A DNA stretch of 64,000 nucleotides. Origin: Zhongshania antarctica. GTDB lineage: Bacteria; Pseudomonadota; Gammaproteobacteria; Pseudomonadales; Spongiibacteraceae. The position numbers were made by a program, and so were the translations under genes. This document shows, one piece after another, positions 63,101 through 64,000 of this stretch. The notes under the pieces are model-generated. The model saw only the letters and a program-made list of their open reading frames with translations, was not told the origin of the DNA and searched no databases. The stretch covers positions 124,001 through 188,000 of the forward strand of contig NZ_JACHHW010000002.1 in the NCBI RefSeq assembly GCF_014202945.1. The letters run 5' to 3'. Each line of letters begins with the position of its first letter. Within the stretch, counting starts at the first letter, position 1.

Positions 63101-64000
63101 TGAGTGCCACCAAAACCACCACTGTTAACAGTACCGGCAGTAAACACGTCATCTTGGTCTGTACCAACAATAGTATCGTCAGCCAAAGTTGCGTTTTGCT
63201 GATTCGAGTCATCATTTAGAATCAAGGCTTCTAAGTCACCAGCAACGGTAATATTACTTGGCGCAGTAATAACCAACTTAACAGATTCGTCTTGCTCGAA
63301 TGCAGTATCGCCATTTATATCAACAGAAAACAGCTTTTGTGTTTCGCCCGGACCAAACGTAATTTGAGTCAAGCCAGAGACATAATCGGAACCAGCCGAC
63401 GCGGGGTTAGTATCGCCAGGAGCTGTAGCGACTGTAATAGTTACGGCTTCATCAGCTGGCGGCGCTTTATCTAAAGTCAAAATATAGTTCAACTTATTAT
63501 TTGAACCTACATTACCCTCGACTGAATCTGTCGCCGCTACAGTAAGAGTATAAGCCTCAGCAACCGCTGCCACGTTTACATTAACTGTTTGCGTGGTGCT
63601 ACCACCGTTGCCATCACTTACTGTCACAACAAAGCTATCGGGACCGTTAAAGTCCGCGTTAGGTGTGTAGATAAACTCACCGGCACTATTGCCTGCAACT
63701 ACTGATCCATTTGTTGGTGTAGCCGCAGTATAAGTTAAGGCATCGCCATCAACATCTGAGGCTGACACGGTTATAGTTTGCGCAGTGTCTTCAACAGCAT
63801 TTACGGTTTGGCTTGCAGCAGTGGTGGGCGCGTCGTTGACGGCCGCTACCGATATATTAATCGTTTGCGTGGTGCTACCACCTTTGCCATCACTTACTGT
63901 CACAACAAAGCTATCGGGACCGTTAAAGTCCGCGTTAGGTGTGTAGATAAACTCACCGGCACTATTGCCTGCAACTACTGATCCATTTGTTGGTGTAGCC
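60124..64000 (-). CDS. Large RTX/cadherin-like type I secreted protein, C-terminal part (partial)
   Basis: At least 1292 residues; the frame stays open at the right edge, so the real start lies beyond base 64000. From the N-terminal side: two near-identical ~92-residue VCBS/cadherin-like repeats (63560-64000, with DVDGDALTYTA and NADFNGPDSFVVTVSDG), a Calx-beta-like unit (~63240-63560), a very long Thr/Asn/Ala-rich beta-strand region, an RTX nonapeptide block near 61380-61560 (GGAGADLLIGNAGDD) and a second at about 60490-60630 (GGAGSDTITGGLGKD). The last ~120 residues end DVVDFAV, suiting an ABC-exporter secretion signal. It is probably a calcium-binding surface layer or adhesin, not a toxin; no transporter genes are in view. 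Confidence 0.9.
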   Translation of the reverse strand, partial: ATPTNGSVVAGNSAGEFIYTPNADFNGPDSFVVTVSDGKGGSTTQTINISVAAVNDAPTTAASQTVNAVEDTAQTITVSASDVDGDALTYTAATPTNGSVVAGNSAGEFIYTPNADFNGPDSFVVTVSDGNGGSTTQTVNVNVAAVAEAYTLTVAATDSVEGNVGSNNKLNYILTLDKAPPADEAVTITVATAPGDTNPASAGSDYVSGLTQITFGPGETQKLFSVDINGDTAFEQDESVKLVITAPSNITVAGDLEALILNDDSNQQNATLADDTIVGTDQDDVFTAGTVNSGGFGGTQHTLGSADSFDGKAGSDTLKLSDNTFGNLVLNSVSVENIEARILGNTLTTLDFAGATDVEQITNTSQAGNFFTVNSLNNDAKFIQKDGAAVTTINYSQVGTQNIDNVLDVDMNNANGAVFNFNAAQTAGINTLNLTVNGPVVGNAAATTTIGSGTITGVNNLTTVNLSGNANVAGAGNLAEDAAPAIFNDVTTFNAAALTGNLNINLLGDALAGPSAADRNIAFNGAAGNNSLVIGQGNNAIVMQGGNDLVVVSSVGLNGNDSYVGGAGNDTLEIHFNAAASAATTIDSVSDTVAQALAKTTGVETLVVDVWNEAAENVNLNASLANGFSTIVFDDTFTDAGAVFPGVPNQPNVQDLDISGLVTVTQVSDAQKFSFVTDDVNSATFTAAAGQSVLNVSYAGSDAVEEGGLDDDAFGALTANGFSQVNLAVQNTVNGNVAGNPSTVNINNVFLDDSATLTLTGATDSIFINIEQNSPGTTLFNGTVDASGLTTTATLGAPNAFLFEQSNVGLTMRNVTFTGTGQADQVFATAGDDVLNGGAGADLLIGNAGDDKIFGGAGNDIIAAGSDNNLAAPLVGVSEGIDYLDGGDGNDTFLFTFNATAGQEGITSADTVIGGAGNDTVQILTPGAVLNDQIFFNWNGVENLTLANGAGSQVTINSIGLAAGLSSITGGNGNDIFNVGEGFTGPLRIDISAGGSDTLVGATAKGAITVFGQAADIDAGDLLTAGINVADRLVLEADNSVPANLDNLRGVEFIDLISTAAPNGADVSIVFGAVTGDAVLNSLSAGVNSLTIDASGLVNVVGNTANAAVDASAISVTAKNIVLTGGEGNDTLLTGAADDIINGGAGSDTITGGLGKDLLTGGAGADIFDYDAKAESSTGAATIDQIMDFVSGTDVIDVDFAAMFAGIAVAPAPAGGSDLNGLNFAGNQASFGQAQGALTQNDGVMDYVFQTDTNTLWVDVNDDGTLNGNDLQITLVGVSSIAQFDVVDFAV
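63588..64000 (-). repeat. 276-base near-identical direct repeat in the RTX gene
   Basis: The segment 63588-63724 recurs at 63864-64000 with a 276-base offset (92 codons). It is almost identical from GCGTGGTGCT through GTTGGTGTAGCC, with only scattered changes (for example CCGTTGCC against CCTTTGCC). The pattern continues beyond the window and reflects recent duplication of a cadherin-like domain. Confidence 0.9.

Overview
The window reads as chromosomal DNA of a gammaproteobacterium. The gene blocks resemble the Pseudomonas/Cellvibrionales side of the class: ygfB-pepP-ubiH-ubiI beside zapA-6S RNA-fau, xseB-ispA-dxs, HAD phosphatase-rppH-ptsP next to lgt-thyA-folA, and serA divergent from a D-2-hydroxyglutarate dehydrogenase. 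The lipoprotein GH5 enzyme, the large RTX-type secreted protein and the TonB2/TtpC-type energy system fit a marine or surface-associated heterotroph. A Spongiibacteraceae-like host is my inference; there is no rRNA in the window to prove it. No tRNA, rRNA, insertion sequence, prophage or CRISPR array was seen.

Layout. 1-7.9 kb: the end of a CusA/CzcA-type RND pump, a GH5 endoglycoceramidase-like lipoprotein, a styrene-oxide-isomerase-like membrane protein, a deazaflavin-type nitroreductase-family protein, a 1120-residue transglutaminase/DUF2126 protein and an exported protein of unknown role. 8-13.3 kb: a six-gene TonB2-type operon (DUF3450, TtpC, ExbB, ExbD, TonB, TPR). 13.4-21.4 kb: folate/thymidylate genes, lgt, a SafE-type permease, a TANGO2-like protein, ptsP, rppH, a HAD phosphatase and gcvH. 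21.4-24.2 kb: a Fur-box-controlled ferric iron ABC transporter pair. 24.2-30.4 kb: ubiquinone hydroxylases, pepP, ygfB, zapA, 6S RNA and fau. 30.4-36.8 kb: ilvA, rpiA, an FAH-family protein, the D2HGDH-like oxidase and serA. 36.9-42.1 kb: assorted single genes including mscL with a zinc-ribbon tail. 42.2-48.2 kb: isoprenoid precursors (ispA, dxs), ribA, a retropepsin-like protease and a ThiD-ThiE fusion. 48.4-55.1 kb: an RssB/RssC-like signalling pair, a thioesterase, SafE and Kef transporters, pirin and a luciferase-like oxidoreductase. 55.3-59.7 kb: the thiamine operon thiC-thiO-thiS-thiG under a TPP riboswitch. 59.8-64 kb: a small DUF6447-like protein and the C-terminal part of an RTX/cadherin-like type I secretion substrate running off the window.

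How the parts connect. Thiamine is the best represented pathway: ThiC makes the pyrimidine, ThiO/ThiS/ThiG make the thiazole, and the separate ThiDE fusion phosphorylates and couples them. Dxs feeds both the isoprenoid and the thiazole branches. The FbpAB-like pair with its Fur box and the TonB2-type operon both point to investment in iron or other TonB-dependent uptake.

The most unusual signal is a set of intergenic inverted repeats built from tandem 7-base units (near GTCNGAC). They lie at 32826-32950, 36756-36880 and 57498-57574, with a sequence variant at 56111-56202. The copy at the thiC/thiO junction puts the thiO start codon in the 11-base loop of a 33-base-arm hairpin and encodes the first residues of ThiO.
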